DNA from: Lantana camara
Lineage: Eukaryota; Streptophyta; Magnoliopsida; Lamiales; Verbenaceae
Assembly: GCA_037501455.1 (NCBI GenBank)
Contig: CM074862.1
Coordinates: 79,848,001-79,912,000, forward strand
Direction: 5' to 3'
Length of the DNA: 64,000 nt
Under the pieces are notes generated by a model, which had not been told where the DNA came from, did not search any database, and saw only the letters and a program-made list of their open reading frames with translations. Below, piece by piece: positions 60,744 through 64,000 of the stretch (the stretch's first letter is position 1; every line of letters starts with the position of its first letter). The translations under genes were made by a program, and so were the position numbers.

Positions 60744-63619
60744 TGTAACACCCGAAACGCGAGGTGTCCCATCCCCCGCACTATAGCCTCGATCCACGTA
60801 TGAAATGGATAATCCATATATGAACCAAAGCTATAGCGAACGGAGACAATAAAAAAACTAACCGAGCTAGGCGGGACTAACCCTTAACCACTTAGAACAA
60901 TGTAGAAAGATATATATAAGCGGAAGCATAAGTTTCAAAATCAATCCGTCATATCAATGCAATATCATCTCCCATATATACATGACAAAATAGTGATGAA
61001 CATAAGTGGTACAAAAGTGTGTAAAGACAAACATAGGTGCTAGACCCAAAACTACGACTCCGGACGACACAGTTTCCCGCCTAGCACTCCCTTAGCAAAA
61101 CCTGAAAAAAGTGAGGTGTCAGTCTAAGAAGACTGAGCGAGGGGTATATACATATAAGCGCATTTAACACACAAGTTCTAACCTCGGGTAATGAGTTATG
61201 AAAACCACAATATAAGTTCAATAAAAATATAACATCGCCCGAGATTATGAGTAACAAGTTTAACAATCAATCAATTCCATTTCAGTCAATCAGTGGCCAG
61301 GCGAGTGAGGGCAATTCAAAATTACTCCAACAGTGTACAATGATTAGGTTATCAATTATATAGGTGATCATGCAATCAATTACAGTGCACACGTAACAGT
61401 TTCAGTCCATCCTTCTTCCTCCGGGGTGATGGTGAGTTAGCTAGACTCAATCATCCAATCAGTGTGAGCAGAGGGCGCATGAAACCCAAAGCCCGGAACT
61501 CCTTCCACCACTAATCTCCTAGTGGCTTCAGGGGTCATCCCAAATGGTGAGGATAGAGCCGGAGTTACCCGTCAGCCCATGCTTTCCCGGTTGGCTCAAG
61601 CTACTACCCTCGGACCCATAGTGTAATCAGTATACTCGCCAAAACAGTCGGTTCAATACAATACAGTCATTCAGTGAAAATCAATTAACATTTGAGGAAA
61701 GCTATAGATATACGTATGCGTTTTGACTTAAAATCCATATAAGGGTCATATGGTTCTATATAACTAGAAATTAAACCTTACCTGTACAGACAAAACCAAT
61801 CGAGAAAACCGCCTAAGGTGCCGGCCCCTCGTCACCAGGAAGCTGGTCTGTGCAAACAATGACAAGTGCAAGTGAGACACGACTCGTATGAACCAATTAA
61901 GACGAACGGCAAAGTGCAACGAGACGATGTGGAATCATGAATACGGCACAAAATAATCTTGTTTTTGCATGAAATGTATCATATAATAGCAATTTGGGAT
62001 CAATTAAGGCATTGGAGCAAAATGTGAAATTTGTAGGTACCAATGCAGAAAATTTCCAACATGCGCACATTGTATTCAAATAAGCATAACTCCTTCATCG
62101 GAATGAATTTTAACGAACCGCAAAATTCCTAGAAAACTAGACAACCATATCTTTACAATGATGTAAGGCACAAATTCTAGTTCACCCCGAGTAAATACCA
62201 GATTTTGTTTGAATATGACACAAAGCAGAAAATTTCCTGCAGCGCTATTAGTGAAAGATGATCGTCGTTCCCTTATCAAACGAAGTCGAAACGATCTGCA
62301 AATTGGTGGAGATATCTACAACATACCCAGAAATATACCCGTAAAACAGTTTTAAAAACTTCCACCATTTAGTCTCTCTGATCAAGCCAAAACCGAAATA
62401 TGAAAACAGGGGACAGCAGAGAATGTTGCTATTTTTCTCGGGGTACAAATCAATTCGGATTGACACCAATTTTTGCAGAGAACATCTATAATATATCAAG
62501 ATTATCCCCATAAAACAGTTTTGAAAAACTCCAACTCAACAAGCCACAATTCGATTTTAAATTGGGTTAACGCAGATTCGCGACAATTTGGTGACACCAA
62601 ATTAAAACGGCCATAACTCACAAACGAAAATAGATATTGACGAGCCGTAAAAAGGAGAGTACTCTACACTTCAAATATTTTCTACAGTAGAAAAATCAGA
62701 GCAATTGGAACAGGGGAGCAGAGGCAGAAAAACAGAGCAAAATTCGAACCACAACAAACAATCAACCAATTCCAATTCTAACCAATCCAAATGCCATAAT
62801 TCATGCAACATATATATATACAAGTTCAATACTCACTAAAGTTCCACATATTCATGTCCATAACTCATTAATCATCAAGAATCACACATATGAGCTCAAT
62901 TTATCAACTTATGCTACAAGTCCATAAACCTCAATATTTATGCATCAAATTCAAGCTAGGATCAAGTATTCATACCTCCAACAACTAAAACACAATTCAC
63001 CCAATTTATATCACAACCCTAGCTAACACATCTTTCAAAGAAATAATCAAATAAGCTCATGATCACCTTGTAATGGAAGAAATGAGATGAGATGCTTGAA
63101 TGGAAATGATGAAGCTTCAATTTCAATGATCAATCCAATAAAAAAAACTTGAAGTATAAAAATCTCCTTCTTCTTCCTTTCTTGCTATGTTGATCGATGG
63201 AAATGGGAAGCAAATGGAAGAAAATGTGTATCTCCTCTAATAAGAATTAATTAAACATATAAGTGCTAGATATTATTCCAACTTTTGAGTCATGACCCTT
63301 AATTGCAATTAGATCCTCCCATTTTCTTAGTTGTGCAATCCAGTACAAGTTAGAGATTGCAAATAATTAAAGCCTCAAACCCTCATGTGCAATTATGTAC
63401 ATAGTTTCAAGAATTGATCAAATAATGCCATAAAATCACTTAGTCATTTTCAACAATTAAATCGTGAAATAAAATAATTTGCATGAATTAAGAAAATGCA
63501 ATTTTATAAAATAATTATGTCACATAAATTTATGAATGCAAATAGTTAAATGACGAATTTAAATCACAAAACACACACGTGGCGTGCTTACCTGAAATCC
63601 GGAAATATGGGGCGTTACA
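60744..63619 (-). repeat. 5' LTR of G3 (type B, 2,876 bp), complete reference LTR
   Basis: Reads TGTAACGCCCC...GGGTGTTACA on the minus strand, with matching 6-bp ends TGTAAC/GTTACA. It is the only uninterrupted LTR with both termini. U3 is about 2.7 kb and R-U5 short. Its outer end abuts NLR B. Confidence 0.92.
60911..60918 (-). promoter_or_regulatory. TATA box of the G3 5' LTR
   Basis: Minus-strand TATATATA about 170 bp before the LTR 3' end, conserved in all LTR copies with this segment. It points toward gag-pol. Confidence 0.55.
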
Positions 63620-64000
63620 ATTGATGTATGAGATAAGCTAAAGTTTTATTTTCCAAGCAACAACGAAGGAAGTAAAATAATCATAACAACTAGATTGCCA
63701 AACGTTGCTTCTTATTTGACTAGTGGTTTTGGCCACAAGATGAATTTTCTAGATCAGGATAAAAGTTGGAGTCTATTCTGTAAAGTTGTATTTGGAGAAG
63801 AAGATTGTCCCCATGAATTGAAGGACATCGGAATGGAGATTGCACGAAATTGCAAAGGACTCCCTTTGTCGATTGTTGTGCTTGGTGGACTCCTCGCAAA
63901 ATCCAAACCTACACGAGAGTATTGGGCTTATATTTTACGAAATGTAAGTTCAATTAAGAACTTAGAGGAAAGTGAATGATGCTTAAAAATATTACATACG
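63620..64000 (+). pseudogene. NLR B, 3' continuation (RNBS-B, GLPL), runs off the window
   Basis: Directly after the LTR terminus the sequence aligns with NLR A from about 11890 onward: PSNNEGSKIIITTR (RNBS-B), LDQDKSWSLF, CKGLPLSIVVLGG (GLPL), then the start of the region before the LRRs. Stops TGA at 63629-63631 and 63977-63979 replace Trp codons seen in NLR A (TGG to TGA). Joined in thought to 18224, it completes one NLR gene split by 45.4 kb of retrotransposon DNA. The LRR region lies beyond the window. Confidence 0.92.

Larger units (their letters stand above)
18225..63619. mobile_element. 45-kb compound Ty3/gypsy (Tekay/Del-type) block inside NLR B
   Basis: Everything between the two halves of NLR B is derived from one chromovirus family plus elements nested in it. 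The right edge is a true LTR terminus (TGTAACGCCCC read on minus). The left edge is an LTR interior, without a terminus or a matching target duplication. By comparison with NLR A (TGTGG-AGTAAT-GATG), the flanks TGTGGAAT and ATTGATG lose nothing obvious from the gene, so host sequence is nearly complete while the left LTR end is missing. Confidence 0.9.
53400..63619 (-). mobile_element. Gypsy element G3, nearly complete, minus strand
   Basis: 5' LTR 60744-63619, internal 55983-60743, 3' LTR 53400-55982 truncated at its own 3' end. The two LTRs share private variants, for example CAATTCAAAATTACTCCAACAG where other copies read CTCCGACCTTACTCCGACAG, so they form one recent element. It lies tail to tail with G2. 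Confidence 0.93.

Noticed and set aside
20776..61266. A 61-residue frame (MLNLLVIISG...) and 60- to 87-residue frames recur many times on both strands, nearly identical
   Set aside because: They lie in gypsy LTRs, so they repeat because the LTR repeats. No start context, domain or link to gag-pol. Conservation here is DNA copy identity, not evidence of a peptide.
1..64000. tRNA, rRNA or organellar inserts
   Set aside because: No cloverleaf with anticodon arm or rRNA-like stretch seen; the only tRNA-like sequences are primer-binding sites complementary to initiator tRNA-Met.

Overview
This is nuclear plant DNA, with no sign of bacterial or organellar sequence. The non-transposon genes are a CC-NBS-LRR resistance gene of the R1/late-blight-homolog type and fragments that resemble MORF/RIP organellar RNA-editing factors. 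R1-type NLRs are expanded in asterids (Solanales, Lamiales), so I infer an asterid, perhaps Lamiales; the species cannot be read from the sequence. Almost everything else is transposon. No intact host gene is visible.

Layout. (1) 1-4658: 3' part of a Ty1/copia element with an open gag-pol frame and a 503-bp 3' LTR. (2) 4659-18224: two tandem copies of a MORF-like/NLR module. MORF-like copy 1 (4659-8073) carries a hAT element, itself split by an 809-bp solo LTR. A spacer (8074-10101) holds a repeat-rich hAT-like stretch and a 154-bp palindromic MITE. NLR A (11005-13732) has a small Helitron upstream and at least six disabling changes. MORF-like copy 2 (14248-16384) is followed by an unassigned 524-bp segment and NLR B (from 17332). 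(3) 18225-63619: a 45-kb block of Tekay/Del-type Ty3/gypsy chromovirus DNA splits NLR B just after its kinase-2 motif. (4) 63620-64000: NLR B resumes (RNBS-B, GLPL) and runs off the window.

Inside the 45-kb block. 18225-29390 is a mosaic of about ten LTR and pol pieces in alternating orientation. Then comes a tandem LTR-internal-LTR-internal-LTR array on the + strand: element G1 (internal 29391-34149), a shared LTR (34150-45157), element G2 (internal 45158-49881) and G2's 3' LTR (49882-53399). The shared LTR is split by an 8.3-kb minus-strand gag-only element E (36809-45082). A minus-strand element G3 (53400-63619) abuts G2 tail to tail. G2's 3' LTR also carries an 820-bp hAT-type MITE.

Relative order, read from nesting and from empty sites in paralogous copies: module duplication; then the Helitron in copy A and the hAT in MORF-like copy 1; then the solo LTR in the hAT. 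Gypsy DNA entered NLR B, and E and the hAT MITE later entered gypsy LTRs. I found no convincing new functional gene system. The most unusual structure is the set of inverted, nearly spacer-free LTR pairs with recurrent breakpoints. It is either a real rearranged locus able to make long hairpin RNA or an assembly artefact.
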